Notes: generated from the letters alone by a model not told the origin. Counted from the first letter of the stretch, positions 53,087 to 62,738 are shown. The stretch: DNA of 64,000 nt from Acinetobacter higginsii (GCF_000369525.1 NZ_KB850072.1:866760-930759); one strand, 5' to 3'. Program-made: numbers and translations.

Positions 53087-54787
53087 TCATTCTACAAGCA
53101 TTTCAGGCGAAAGTGTTTGTATTGCTTGATAATGTGATAAAAATATTTGACCTGTAAGCTCATTTTTGAGCTGGGATTTACATAGTCGCTCCATAACAGG
53201 GCTCTTCACTTCGGATAAATGTAATTGGATAGTCAACTGAGCTAATTCTCGATTTAGGTCTTCTAACATTTCTAATGCACTGAGATCGATATTGCTAATG
53301 CTTGAGCAGTTGATCACAACATGTCGCAACAGCGAATTCTGGCTAACTTCTGTAATCACATAACCTTTCAGAACATGGGCATTTAAAAAGTTAAGGTTTT
53401 CATCAACACGGAAAGAAACCACAGTTGGAGTTGTAATGACATTGTAATTTGAGATGTTTCTAAAGTGTTGAGTTCCTTCAATTAAACCAATAACAGCAAT
53501 ATGAGGGCGGCTAATACGCCAAAGCAGTAGAATAAAGGTCAGTACAATACCAATGATCAGTCCTGTTGAAATATCTATACAGGTTACACCAAAAAAGGTA
53601 ACCCACATTGCCAGTCCGTCAGCTTTTGAATATTTCCATGTTTCAATAAATGGAGTCAGTGTTATCAACTTCCAGATAGAAACAAAAATTGTGGCAGCTA
53701 ATACAGCGAGTGGTAGGTTTTGAAAGAAGCCTGTAAAGTAAAGGCTGACTGCAATCATCAATAAAGATGAAATAACACCAGACATCGGGGTTTTCGCTCC
53801 CGCATCAGCGTTGACAACCGTACGAGATAGGCTACCAGAGACTGCAAAACCGGAATTAAATCCCGCAGCAATATTGGCTAAGCCTAAAGCAATCAGTTCT
53901 TGGTTACTGTCTAAGTCATCGCGCTTTTGTAGTGCTGTGGCTTGCGCAATGGCCAGCGATTCTACAAAGCTAATCATTGCAATCATAAATGCGCTTGGGA
54001 GTAGTTGCAGAATCAGCTCAGTGTTCCATGTTGGGAAATGAAAATTGGGCAGGCCTGTTGGGATGACTCCAACTGTTTTGATTGCCTGATCATCGTTTCC
54101 AATAAAGGTGATGACCGCGATAGAGAGCAAAACCAGTAATAAAGGTAATATTTTGTTCAGAAAGCTGGATCGAATCAGTTTCGGAAGCATAAACAGGAGT
54201 AAAACAGAAATTAGCCCAAAGCTTATGCCAGTCAAAGTCACTTGGTGTAAGTTTTGAGATAAGCTCAGTAAAAACTCAGGAATATTGCCTGCTTGCAACG
54301 GAATATCCAGTAAAAACTTAAATTGTCCTAAGGTAATCAGTAACGCAGAGGCAATGATAAAGCTTTGAATAACAGGATGACTAATAAGCTGAATAAGAAA
54401 ACCGAAACGCAATAAACCTAAAAGCAGAGAAATGATCCCGACAAGTAGCGCTAATAAGTAAGCAGCTTCGATATAGGCTGTTGATCCAGCAGCAAATAGT
54501 GGGTCGAGCGCTGTAAATACCATCATCGAAATAATGGCGACAGGACCAATCGAAAGGGTGGTACTACTTCCTGTAAAGGCATAGATAATCATGGGTAGTA
54601 TACTGGCGTATATCCCCATAATTGGCGGAAGCCCTGCCAACATTGCATAAGCCATACCTTGTGGTACCAACATAGCCAATACAATGCAGGCTGCAATCAG
54701 ATCAGACTTTAGGCTGGAAAGCTGATAATGACTTAACCATTTTCGCGCAGGAAAAAGTTTAGATAGGTTTAGGTTTAGCAATTTCAT
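53087..54787 (-). CDS. SulP-family anion transporter with STAS domain
   Basis: A 566-residue SulP transporter: about 12-14 membrane helices (first 410 residues, with GMAYAMLAGLPPIMGIYAS near the start and GFNSGFAVSGSLSRTVVN in the middle) and a C-terminal STAS domain (about 440-560, VVINCSSISNIDLSALEML). Anion specificity (sulfate, bicarbonate or a dicarboxylate) is not clear from sequence. An ArsR regulator gene lies directly upstream, 80 bp away. ATG 54787 preferred over TTG 54793. Confidence 0.93.
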   Translation of the reverse strand: MKLLNLNLSKLFPARKWLSHYQLSSLKSDLIAACIVLAMLVPQGMAYAMLAGLPPIMGIYASILPMIIYAFTGSSTTLSIGPVAIISMMVFTALDPLFAAGSTAYIEAAYLLALLVGIISLLLGLLRFGFLIQLISHPVIQSFIIASALLITLGQFKFLLDIPLQAGNIPEFLLSLSQNLHQVTLTGISFGLISVLLLFMLPKLIRSSFLNKILPLLLVLLSIAVITFIGNDDQAIKTVGVIPTGLPNFHFPTWNTELILQLLPSAFMIAMISFVESLAIAQATALQKRDDLDSNQELIALGLANIAAGFNSGFAVSGSLSRTVVNADAGAKTPMSGVISSLLMIAVSLYFTGFFQNLPLAVLAATIFVSIWKLITLTPFIETWKYSKADGLAMWVTFFGVTCIDISTGLIIGIVLTFILLLWRISRPHIAVIGLIEGTQHFRNISNYNVITTPTVVSFRVDENLNFLNAHVLKGYVITEVSQNSLLRHVVINCSSISNIDLSALEMLEDLNRELAQLTIQLHLSEVKSPVMERLCKSQLKNELTGQIFLSHYQAIQTLSPEMLVE

Positions 54788-54867
54788 GCGCAATAGTCTA
54801 AATCATAAATTTATATATATTATGCAGAAAAAATGCTAAAGAGGGTACGATTGAATTTTTTTGAGAA

Positions 54868-55179
54868 TTATGCCTGAGGGCAGTAATGCTCATACAGCGT
54901 ATTCAAAACCACTTGCAACTTTGGATCTAAAATTGAGTAAAAAATTTGTTTGCCATCTCGACGGGTAGAAACAACATTACTTTTTCTTAACATCATCAAT
55001 TGCTGTGAAAGCGTAGGTTGGAAGATTTGGGTTAATTCTTCAATTTGTGAAACATTAAGTTCTTGTTTAGCCAAATGACACAAAATAATTAAACGATCAG
55101 TATTTGCCAGAGATTTCAGTACAGTCACAATTGTACCAGCTGACTCTCTCATGGCGTCGATCTCGAAATCCTTTTGCAT
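54868..55179 (-). CDS. ArsR-family metal- or redox-sensing regulator
   Basis: A 103-residue winged-helix repressor of the ArsR family: ILCHLAKQELNVSQIEELTQIFQPTLSQQL carries the recognition helix, and ADTDRLIIL-like SLANTDRLIILCHLA the dimer core. One cysteine (LCHLA) in the position used by BigR/YgaV-type sulfide-responsive regulators, and another in the final HYCPQA, suggest redox or sulfur sensing rather than arsenic (the CVCD motif of ArsR is absent). It probably regulates the SulP transporter downstream. Confidence 0.88.
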   Translation of the reverse strand: MQKDFEIDAMRESAGTIVTVLKSLANTDRLIILCHLAKQELNVSQIEELTQIFQPTLSQQLMMLRKSNVVSTRRDGKQIFYSILDPKLQVVLNTLYEHYCPQA

Positions 55180-55743
55180 GCATATACTCTCTAGGTTACA
55201 GCCGAGGCTAGTATAAAGTCACGCAATGAAAAAATTGTAGTAAAACTGAATAATTGCAATGGTTTTTAATGAAAATGTATATCAGTAAAAGTAATAAGGA
55301 GGTGTTATACTGTTAATTAATCGGTTGTTTGGGTGAAATTCGTGATTAAATTCACATTATCGTGGTTTTGAGAGATTTATATCCAGTTTGACGCCATTAA
55401 GATTCGATATCCTTTGCTTCATTCTTTAAAAATACTAAATAATAAAATTAAGTGGTTAATATAATTAACGAATATAAAAAACTAAAAAAAAGATTGTGCT
55501 TTACAAAAAAACATATATAATGAGAAACAAGACAGAACGATCTGTCTGCATAAGAAGGATCGGAAGTGCGAAAGTGCAACCGCCAGAGGGTAATAATATT
55601 TATTATTCTTTTTACACTCAGACGCAAGCGTGAGCCACAATAATAACTATAAATCACGCTTTATTTTTTTATGCAATGATACCTGATTTTTCAAACACTT
55701 TTAATAAAAAATATCCCTTTATTTATAAAGGGATATTTTGTAT
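55180..55743 (+). promoter_or_regulatory. Gap with an orphan promoter, operator-like repeat and possible RNA
   Basis: No protein gene is convincing here. On the + strand TTGTGC (55494-55499), N16, TATAAT (55516-55521) form a promoter, followed at the likely start site by AGACAGA-ACGA-TCTGTCT (55530-55547), a perfect inverted repeat. Downstream lie further hairpins: GTGC-GAAA-GTGC (55569-55580), AATAATA-TT-TATTATT, and ACGC-AA-GCGT. A bidirectional terminator ends the region at 55705-55739. A regulated RNA of about 200 nt is possible. Confidence 0.4.
55705..55739. terminator. Bidirectional terminator after the tetR gene
   Basis: AAATATCCCTTT / AAAGGGATATTTT with loop ATTTAT; T-runs on both strands. 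It could also end the putative RNA from 55528. Confidence 0.88.
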
Positions 55744-56310
55744 TTATGCCAAAGCTTTTTCAAAACTGATTAAGTGCTCAACGCGTTTCCAGTATTCATC
55801 CATTTCAACTGAGTGCTTATTGACATGGGCTTGAATCGTCATACCATCTAAAATGCTGACAATCAATGTTGCAAGATGAGTCGGGTTACGAATATCCAAA
55901 CTTTTCAATAAGTTTTCAATTAAAGCTGTTAACCAAATTTTATATTGGGTAGCAGGTTGCAACGTAGAAGGATAGATTTTAATCACTTCTTCTAACGCTT
56001 TCTGAAACATACAGCCATTAAAATCTTCGCTGTTAAACCAGGCTGCATACCATCCAAAGATTGCTTTAAGTTGGTCAAGATGATCCTCTGGATCACATTC
56101 TGCCAAAGTTGCATTTAAAGAAGTTTGGAGATTAATGTTACGTTGCACTAAGCATTCTTCAATTAACTTTTCCTTTGAAGGGAAGTATTTGTAGAAAGTC
56201 ATTTTTGCAACGCCCGATTCACTAATGATTCGATCTACACCGATCGAGTTATAGCTATGCGAATTAAAAAGTCTTAATGCAGTGGTAATAATATCTTCTT
56301 TTTTTGACAT
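55744..56310 (-). CDS. TetR/AcrR-family repressor
   Basis: A 188-residue TetR-type regulator: the N-terminal helix-turn-helix (SIGVDRIISESGVAKMTFYKYFPSKEKLIEE split by the usual turn) and a helical ligand-binding C terminus. Ligand unknown. Upstream lies TTGCAT-TTCATC-ATGCAA (56349-56366), a candidate self-operator 39 bases before ATG. Downstream of the gene is the orphan promoter with another inverted repeat. Confidence 0.9.
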   Translation of the reverse strand: MSKKEDIITTALRLFNSHSYNSIGVDRIISESGVAKMTFYKYFPSKEKLIEECLVQRNINLQTSLNATLAECDPEDHLDQLKAIFGWYAAWFNSEDFNGCMFQKALEEVIKIYPSTLQPATQYKIWLTALIENLLKSLDIRNPTHLATLIVSILDGMTIQAHVNKHSVEMDEYWKRVEHLISFEKALA

Positions 56311-56786
56311 ACAACGCCTCTAGTTCGCCCATCGCCAAGAGCATCATGTTGCATTTCATCATGCAATTTTGGCAGGGATTTTACATGGTATTTTGGAAAT
56401 ATCATAGGAAAAAATAACATTATTCATTTAAATGATTCTTTTGTCCGTATTTTCAAGTACAGAGTTTGAAAATAATGTTTATATCTATAGAAAATAACTA
56501 TTAATAAAATCTTAAAATACGATAAAAGATTAGAATAACTTAAAGTTATTTGATCCGTGATTATTCATCTAATTGTTTTCAAAGGATAACTGGTTTGATG
56601 GGGTGTTTAGATTTAATTATGATGGTTATGTTGAGATTTATTCTTGTTTGTAGGTTTGTGTATATTTAAGCAACGCTTCTACTTTTAATGCTTACTCTGG
56701 AATCTATTTTGAATAAATACATAATATAAAAGCCAGTTAGTTATAGTTAAAATAAATAACTGACTTTCATCGTATAATTTTCTATT
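56311..56786. promoter_or_regulatory. tetR upstream region with operator candidate; AT-rich gap
   Basis: TTGCAT-TTCATC-ATGCAA at 56349-56366 is a perfect inverted repeat close to the tetR start. The rest of the 476-bp gap is AT-rich with no gene or further clear signal. Confidence 0.45.
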
Positions 56787-57299
56787 TTAAGATTTGTTTT
56801 GTTGCAATGGTAGTGTTGCAATGAGCTTTATAAAATTATGGTAAAGCATCGATTGTTGGCTTGGGGTATAGACTGAACGTTTGATGTTGCCTTTATCTGT
56901 TTCGATCGAAAGTTCGACATTTTTTGCTTTTTTCAGCTCATACAGGAATGTACTCGGCAGAATGAAGCTATTCGATGAGCATCTTGGAATAAGTCGATTG
57001 ATGTCTTTTTGCTGCGTTGGACCAACGGGCTGATAAGTAAAAGTCTTATCATCAATTAAGAAAGTAAGGCTTTTGATATCATAATAATCATAGCTACTGT
57101 TGAGTACGGTCTCGACTCTTAATTGCTCTTTGTGTTGTTTATCCCATTCAACAAAAACATTCGGGCAAAGTTCGTTGGCTTTGCAGTTCAAAGAGCCTGC
57201 GGTTGCGAGATTGTCTGTTGAGTTTGCAGAAGAGTCAGGTAAGGTCGCGCAGCCACTCATCACAATACAAAGGCTCAGTAAACTTAAAGTTTTTTTCAT
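56787..57299 (-). CDS. Hypothetical lipoprotein
   Basis: A 170-residue lipoprotein: signal peptide MKKTLSLLSLCIVMSGC with lipobox MSGC, then a beta-rich mature part with several cysteines (NCKANELC, PRCSSNSF) and tyrosines. No family recognised. It follows the acylase gene by 31 bp on the same strand and may be co-transcribed with it. Confidence 0.75.
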   Translation of the reverse strand: MKKTLSLLSLCIVMSGCATLPDSSANSTDNLATAGSLNCKANELCPNVFVEWDKQHKEQLRVETVLNSSYDYYDIKSLTFLIDDKTFTYQPVGPTQQKDINRLIPRCSSNSFILPSTFLYELKKAKNVELSIETDKGNIKRSVYTPSQQSMLYHNFIKLIATLPLQQNKS

Positions 57300-57330
57300 C
57301 TTTTTAACTCTCTAGGATGTACTCAATATT

Positions 57331-58392
57331 TCAGTGATAATGATGTAGTTGTGGACCAAGAAATTCAAATGGTTTTGATATTTTAAATTGATTGGTTGCA
57401 TCACCAGCAAAAGTATTCTGTTGATCTTTGCCAAGATCAAGTTTACGCGTTAAACTATCTTTAAAGTTAATTTTCTTTAAATCGACCCAAAATACATTGG
57501 GAGAGACAGCAGATTCAAAGAAATAAAGTTGCTGTTTATGGTCTGCAACGGTTCTCCAACGTGTCGATGAAATATTCGGTTCTTCCGCTGTATTGAGGCC
57601 ATAAGGAACGGATGCATTGCGAATCACACTAAAAACAGAAGCCAAGGCATCTTTAGGATTGTCATTTTTTGGAATCGCATTGATGTAAAAAGAGGCACGT
57701 GCAAAGCGGTCAGCAGCACGATTGGTCCCCGGTAACATGACTGTACCGCCAATTTGTTGCCAGTAAGTGTTGAGTGCCAGTTGTTGATCAAATATTGGCG
57801 AGTTGGTCATGACCTGATATTTTTTATTGTGGTGAATAACTTGCTTGCCCCCAATATATTCGATAATGGCACTATCTCCGGTTTTGTCTGAAATAGATAA
57901 ATGCAATGTCGCGAGGCGTTGTTCACCTGGCACGCTGTCAGTAATCAGATCGAAGGGTTCTTTTTCTAAAGCACTGACAGCTTCTGCAACGCTTGCATAG
58001 TTATCAAGTACATATTGTGCCCAAGCCGAAATGCTGAGTTGCGGTTTTTTAGATTGTTTGGTGTCTGGATATTGAGATTCAACCAACCATAATACATTGG
58101 CAACCAATCCAGCTTCATTCATGCCGTCAGTCGTGGAAATATCATAACCTGTTGCAATTACACTGCCATATTTGGCTTTCCATTTTAAAGATTTTGGCCC
58201 TGCATTGCTGTCCCGAAGTATGCCACTCGGTAAAATCCAAAGATTAGTGCCTACATCAACCTTCCAGTCCATGGAGCGGGCGGTGATGATATGGTCATTG
58301 TTGCCTAAATAGACTGCTCGGGTGCAGGCATGGCTGGTTTGTAGAATGAATGAGGATGCGAGAAAGGAAAAACATAATATTTTTTTAAACAC
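57331..58392 (-). CDS. Secreted penicillin V acylase / choloylglycine hydrolase family enzyme
   Basis: A 353-residue secreted N-terminal-nucleophile hydrolase. The signal peptide ends at residue 22 (QTSHA), leaving Cys23 (CTRAVYLGNND) as the mature N-terminal catalytic cysteine, followed by the family's ITARSMDWKVD with catalytic Arg/Asp and later an Asn (VMTNSPIF). Family members hydrolyse linear amide bonds: penicillin V, bile salts, or acyl-homoserine lactones in some Gram-negative homologues. Substrate here unknown; periplasmic location makes acyl-homoserine lactone a possibility. Confidence 0.9.
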   Translation of the reverse strand: MFKKILCFSFLASSFILQTSHACTRAVYLGNNDHIITARSMDWKVDVGTNLWILPSGILRDSNAGPKSLKWKAKYGSVIATGYDISTTDGMNEAGLVANVLWLVESQYPDTKQSKKPQLSISAWAQYVLDNYASVAEAVSALEKEPFDLITDSVPGEQRLATLHLSISDKTGDSAIIEYIGGKQVIHHNKKYQVMTNSPIFDQQLALNTYWQQIGGTVMLPGTNRAADRFARASFYINAIPKNDNPKDALASVFSVIRNASVPYGLNTAEEPNISSTRWRTVADHKQQLYFFESAVSPNVFWVDLKKINFKDSLTRKLDLGKDQQNTFAGDATNQFKISKPFEFLGPQLHHYH

Positions 58393-58600
58393 AAGTCCGT
58401 ACTCCTTGCTGTTGTATCAAAGTGATTTCTATAAAATATTTTTATAATGACTTGGTTTTAGTCTATTAAAAAAAAATTATTATTCAAGCATTATAATGTA
58501 ATCATTAAAAAAAGTAGGGTTTTATTTTTGATCAAAATGTTGAGATAATAAATGTGAATAGAGACCAAAATTAATCTCTATCCGCATAAAAAAGAATGCT

Positions 58601-59767
58601 TTAGTTTTCGTTTGGTGGTAATAACATCACGACGGCGGTATTCAGCAACGTTGTGATATCTTCTAGAATCTCGGTTTGATTAAATCGCTCATCTAGCAAG
58701 AGGCTTTCACCATCTGCAATTTGCTTTAGATAAGGAATGAACGGTTCTGATACGCAAACGGTATCGCCATTTGCCCAAAACTCAAGAGACTCATCTTGTT
58801 TTCTGTAAAGTAAACGAGAAGCCGGTTCTAGAATAATTTGATAATCAGCGCCAATAATCTCGGCAACATCATTGGCATCAACCTCTTCAGGTTCTGGAAT
58901 GTTATTTGGATAGCTTGCTTCGCTCATATAGGCCATGATCGCTGCATCAAATTCAGGTGCTTGAGTGAGATAATCAAGTAATTGAGTCTTTAAATATGAA
59001 AACTCAGTACTGTTAATTTCCCCTAGATGCGCTGTTTGCTGGCGCGCAATATCGATCAATGGATTTTTGAGTAAGGTATTCTCTGCAAATTTATCACTCA
59101 CTTGATCAATCATTTCTGAGAGGTTTGGCATACGGAAGCCAAAAGAGTAGGTTAAGCAATCATCTTCAGCCACACCATAATGCGCGAGACCTGGTGGGAC
59201 ATAAAGAAGGTCGCCTGGGGCAAGAACTTCATCAAAATGAATGTCTAAGTCTGCTAGAAGTTTCAGCGGTTGATCTGGCAAAAACTCAGTTGATTCATCG
59301 CACATTTGCCCTAATTGCCAACGGCGATGACCATGGCCTTGTACTAAGAATACATCATAAAAATCGAAGTGCTTACCAACAGAGCCACCTTTAGGTGCAT
59401 AAGACACCATGATGTCGTCGCGGCGCCATTGAGGGATAAATGGAAATTTCTTCCAAAGTTCTGAAATATCAAATGAATAATGGTCAACTGCTTGAACCAA
59501 GAGTGTCCAAAGATTGGGTAGCTTTTGGAAATCACCTTTGGTTAAAGGGGAGGACTTCACATGCCACTCATTTGGATTTTTATTCTTTTGACGGATCAAA
59601 CGGGCAGTGACATCCTCTTCCAATGCCAATTCTTGAACATCTGCTGGTTCTAATAAGCCGATAATTTCAGGCATTGCATTGCGGACCAACAACGGCTTTT
59701 TCTGCCAATATTCATTAAGAAATTGTTCTGCGCTAATGCCGCCGAGTACCGTTAAAGATTGAGACAT
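58601..59767 (-). CDS. roxA: Ribosomal protein L16 arginine hydroxylase RoxA (YcfD)
   Basis: A 388-residue JmjC/cupin oxygenase that uses iron and 2-oxoglutarate; the E. coli homologue hydroxylates an arginine of ribosomal protein L16. The HxD metal motif is in GKHFDFYDVF, the distal histidine in PPGLAHYGV, and the substrate-pocket opening AEQFLNEYWQKKPLLVRNA matches the family. ATG 59767 is used; the frame opens 7 codons earlier without family sequence. Divergent from dnaX. Confidence 0.92.
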   Translation of the reverse strand: MSQSLTVLGGISAEQFLNEYWQKKPLLVRNAMPEIIGLLEPADVQELALEEDVTARLIRQKNKNPNEWHVKSSPLTKGDFQKLPNLWTLLVQAVDHYSFDISELWKKFPFIPQWRRDDIMVSYAPKGGSVGKHFDFYDVFLVQGHGHRRWQLGQMCDESTEFLPDQPLKLLADLDIHFDEVLAPGDLLYVPPGLAHYGVAEDDCLTYSFGFRMPNLSEMIDQVSDKFAENTLLKNPLIDIARQQTAHLGEINSTEFSYLKTQLLDYLTQAPEFDAAIMAYMSEASYPNNIPEPEEVDANDVAEIIGADYQIILEPASRLLYRKQDESLEFWANGDTVCVSEPFIPYLKQIADGESLLLDERFNQTEILEDITTLLNTAVVMLLPPNEN

Positions 59768-59969
59768 GGGAAATAAAACCAACAACACATAAATTAGTGC
59801 GTATTCTCCCTTGAGTTGAATATTGGTGCAAGTCTTGTCTGAATGTGATGAAAAGCTCGGAAATAGTCATCAAAAGTGCAGCAATGTATTTAATCTTGAT
59901 CAATTAGAAGCGGATTCATTCACAGACTTTCAAAAAAACAGTATGCTTAAGACGCAAAAAGGAGCATTC

Positions 59970-61952
59970 ATGTATCAAGTACTGGCAAGAAAATACCGTC
60001 CACGTAATTTCAATGAGTTAGTGGGGCAAAACCATGTTTCTCGTGCTTTAACCAGCGCATTAGAACGTGGGCGTTTGCATCATGCCTACTTATTTACTGG
60101 AACGCGCGGTGTTGGTAAAACCACGATTGCCCGTATTTTAGCCAAGTGTTTGAACTGCGAGACAGGCGTGACTTCAACACCGTGTGAAGTTTGTGCAACA
60201 TGTAAGGCCGTAAATGAAGGTCGTTTTATTGATTTAATTGAAATCGATGCGGCATCTCGGACCAAGGTTGAGGATACTCGCGAGTTACTCGACAATGTGC
60301 CTTATGCGCCAACGCAGGGTCGCTTCAAAGTTTATCTGATCGATGAAGTGCATATGCTTTCAACGCATTCATTCAATGCCTTGCTCAAGACACTGGAAGA
60401 ACCACCTGAGCATGTGAAGTTCCTCTTTGCAACGACAGATCCACAAAAACTGCCGATTACCGTCATCTCGCGCTGTTTGCAATTTACCTTACGTCCTTTG
60501 GCCGTCGATGAAATCACGGAACATTTGACAGCAATTTTAAATAAAGAGCATATCGAAGCCGATCAAGATGCGATTTGGCAAATTGCAGAATCTGCACAAG
60601 GTTCATTACGTGATGCATTGTCTCTGACAGACCAAGCAATCGCCTATGGTCAAGGTGCAGTCCATCATCAAGATGTTAAAGATATGCTCGGTTTGATTGA
60701 CCGAACTATTATTTATGATTTGATCTTGGCAATTCATCAAAATCAGCAAGCACGAGTAAGTCAGCTACTTCTACAATTTAGACAGCAAGCTTTAGACGTG
60801 TCTTTGGTTTTGGATCAATTGGTTTCTACCTTGCATGAACTGGCATTGTTGCAATACTTGCCTGATCTTGCACTGAAATATAGTGAAGAAATTAACCAGA
60901 AAATTCTGCAGCTGTCGAAACTCATTTCTGCTCAAGATTTGCAGTTGTATTATCAAATTGCCTGTAAAGGTCGAGCTGAGTTGCAACTTGCGGTGACACA
61001 AGAGCAAGGATTTGAAATGACGGTGTTGCGTTTACTGGCATTTAGACCGTTAACGTTGAATGAAGTCACGGTTACGGCAATGCCTGTTACGCAAATTACA
61101 GCACCTGAAGTGCATCAGCCAGTACCGGATTTAAGGATAGAAAATCAGTTTGCAGTTCAGCAAGAAACGGTTAGCGTTGAACCTGAACCTGAACCTGAAC
61201 CTGAACCTGAACCTGAACCTGAACCTGAACCTGAACAGCGCAATCAAGATCCTCATCTCATGGTGTTTGATGTCGAGGACGGTCAGTTAATTGGATTGGA
61301 TGTATCAGTACAACAACATACGATTCAGTCGAATATCGTTGAGGCGGATGATGTACTGGTTTTTCCTGTTGAGCAAAACCCTCAAGTACAGCTGGAGCAG
61401 CCTCAAGCTGAACAGGCGCTTGATCTCATCGCAGAGTCAGTGCTTGAAGCGGTTGTTTCGGAACCGAGTGTTGTCGCAGATAAACCAGCTGCACCTGTAA
61501 TACAACAGCAAGATCACGGACAAACTGATCTGATGCCTCAAGATATTTTAAAACTGCGTGAGCAGGTTTTAGAAGGCGAGTGGAATTTAGAGAAGTGGGA
61601 GTATTGGTTTAGAACTAGCCAGCTTTCACCTGCGGTTCAAGAGTTAGCTCAGCATGGTGTGATGCAAGGACAGATCAATGCTGCTTGTGTTTTTCAGATT
61701 CCTCAAGAATATGAAGGGATGTTATCGCAATTGCAGCATGGCTTGGAGGATGCATTAAAAGCACAATGGCCACAAACGCTGTTCAGTGTGCAATATGCTG
61801 CAGTGGATTCCAATACGCCTTTAATGATGCAGAATGAGCGTAAAGAAAGAGCATATCATCGTGCAGTCGAGTTATTACACCAAGAGCCGACAATTAAGAG
61901 TTTGGTCGATACTTTTGAAGCCGAATTGGTCAATATTAAGCTCAATCCTTAG
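59970..61952 (+). CDS. dnaX: DNA polymerase III tau/gamma subunit
   Basis: A 660-residue clamp-loader ATPase. Walker A GTRGVGKTT, the zinc module (CLNCETG... CEVCATC), Walker B LIDEVHMLS and the sensor motif TTDPQKLP are present in the first 230 residues; a tau-specific C-terminal domain begins about residue 530. Start 59970 is fixed by AAAAGGAG five bases upstream; the frame is open much earlier without family sequence. No A-AAA-AAG slippery site was seen, so gamma, if made, arises otherwise. A nine-fold Glu-Pro repeat lies at residues 404-421. Confidence 0.96.
   Translation: MYQVLARKYRPRNFNELVGQNHVSRALTSALERGRLHHAYLFTGTRGVGKTTIARILAKCLNCETGVTSTPCEVCATCKAVNEGRFIDLIEIDAASRTKVEDTRELLDNVPYAPTQGRFKVYLIDEVHMLSTHSFNALLKTLEEPPEHVKFLFATTDPQKLPITVISRCLQFTLRPLAVDEITEHLTAILNKEHIEADQDAIWQIAESAQGSLRDALSLTDQAIAYGQGAVHHQDVKDMLGLIDRTIIYDLILAIHQNQQARVSQLLLQFRQQALDVSLVLDQLVSTLHELALLQYLPDLALKYSEEINQKILQLSKLISAQDLQLYYQIACKGRAELQLAVTQEQGFEMTVLRLLAFRPLTLNEVTVTAMPVTQITAPEVHQPVPDLRIENQFAVQQETVSVEPEPEPEPEPEPEPEPEPEQRNQDPHLMVFDVEDGQLIGLDVSVQQHTIQSNIVEADDVLVFPVEQNPQVQLEQPQAEQALDLIAESVLEAVVSEPSVVADKPAAPVIQQQDHGQTDLMPQDILKLREQVLEGEWNLEKWEYWFRTSQLSPAVQELAQHGVMQGQINAACVFQIPQEYEGMLSQLQHGLEDALKAQWPQTLFSVQYAAVDSNTPLMMQNERKERAYHRAVELLHQEPTIKSLVDTFEAELVNIKLNP
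61179..61232 (+). repeat. Tandem GAACCT repeat within dnaX
   Basis: Nine perfect 6-bp units encode (Glu-Pro)9 in the linker between the ATPase and tau domains. The units are identical, so copy number should vary by slippage; variation would keep the frame. Confidence 0.95.
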
Positions 61953-62065
61953 CTGGAATAGGTAGACAGAAGAGTATTTATTTTTTACTTTGTAATGATT
62001 TAGGTAAGCTAAAAGTGTAATCTAGGCTTAAAATTTAAATCATAACGAAATAAGGGTAAAAAATA

Positions 62066-62704
62066 ATGCGTCGTTTACCAGTTTATTTATTACTTGATAC
62101 CTCAGGTTCTATGCATGGTGAGCCTATAGAAGCCGTAAAAAATGGGGTACAAATTTTACTTTCGACTTTACGTCAAGATCCTTATGCGCTGGAAACGGCC
62201 TATTTATCTTTAATCAGTTTCGACAGCCAAGCCAAACAGTTAGTGCCTTTAACTGAATTGGCTGTTTTCCAAGCGCCAGATTTGCAGGTCACAGGAACCA
62301 CAGCCTTGGGCGATGCTTTAGCGCTATTAGCCGATAAAATTGAACAAGAAGTGGCAAAAACCACAGCAGATGTCAAAGGTGACTGGAAACCATTGATTTT
62401 CATTATGACTGATGGTGTGCCAACAGATGATTGGCGTAAAGGTTTGCAACGTTTACAACAAGTCAAAACAGGGGTGATCGTGGCCTGCGCAGCGGGACAT
62501 GGTGCTGATACTTCAATTTTAAAACAAATCACAGAAGTTGTTGTTGAATTGGCAACGGCAGATTCAAATACGATTAAAGCATTCTTTAAATGGGTTTCTG
62601 CCAGTATTTCAACTGGCAGCCAGAAAGTGGATGCAGGGCAAAAAGAAGTCACAGGCTTGGGCGATTTGCCACCTCCACCGCCTGAAGTCAACATCGTACT
62701 ATAA
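62066..62704 (+). CDS. TerY-type von Willebrand A domain protein, copy 1
   Basis: A 212-residue TerY-like vWA protein of tellurite-resistance/stress clusters. The metal-ion-dependent adhesion site is intact: DTSGSM (residues 10-15), a threonine in TGTTALGD and an aspartate in MTDGVP. A proline-rich tail (LPPPPPEVNIVL) follows. It is the first gene of a cluster with TerD and a second TerY-like gene. Confidence 0.9.
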   Translation: MRRLPVYLLLDTSGSMHGEPIEAVKNGVQILLSTLRQDPYALETAYLSLISFDSQAKQLVPLTELAVFQAPDLQVTGTTALGDALALLADKIEQEVAKTTADVKGDWKPLIFIMTDGVPTDDWRKGLQRLQQVKTGVIVACAAGHGADTSILKQITEVVVELATADSNTIKAFFKWVSASISTGSQKVDAGQKEVTGLGDLPPPPPEVNIVL

Positions 62705-62738
62705 AAGCAAAATAAAGATTAAATAAGAGGGTAAAACC

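Noticed and set aside
55530..55547. AGACAGA-ACGA-TCTGTCT as the first hairpin of a guanidine-II (mini-ykkC) riboswitch, which has ACGR loops
   Set aside because: No second ACGR hairpin is found nearby and no guanidine-related gene follows. A protein operator is more likely.
59823..59969. An N-terminal extension of dnaX, since the frame is open for 49 more codons
   Set aside because: The extension has no family sequence and a strong ribosome-binding site precedes ATG 59970.
61179..61232. A short CRISPR-like or mobile repeat array
   Set aside because: Units are contiguous 6-mers in frame within a coding region with no spacers, so it is a simple coding repeat. No CRISPR array was seen anywhere in the window.
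59970..61952. Programmed frameshift producing the gamma subunit in dnaX
   Set aside because: No A-AAA-AAG or similar heptamer was found by eye in the expected part of the gene.
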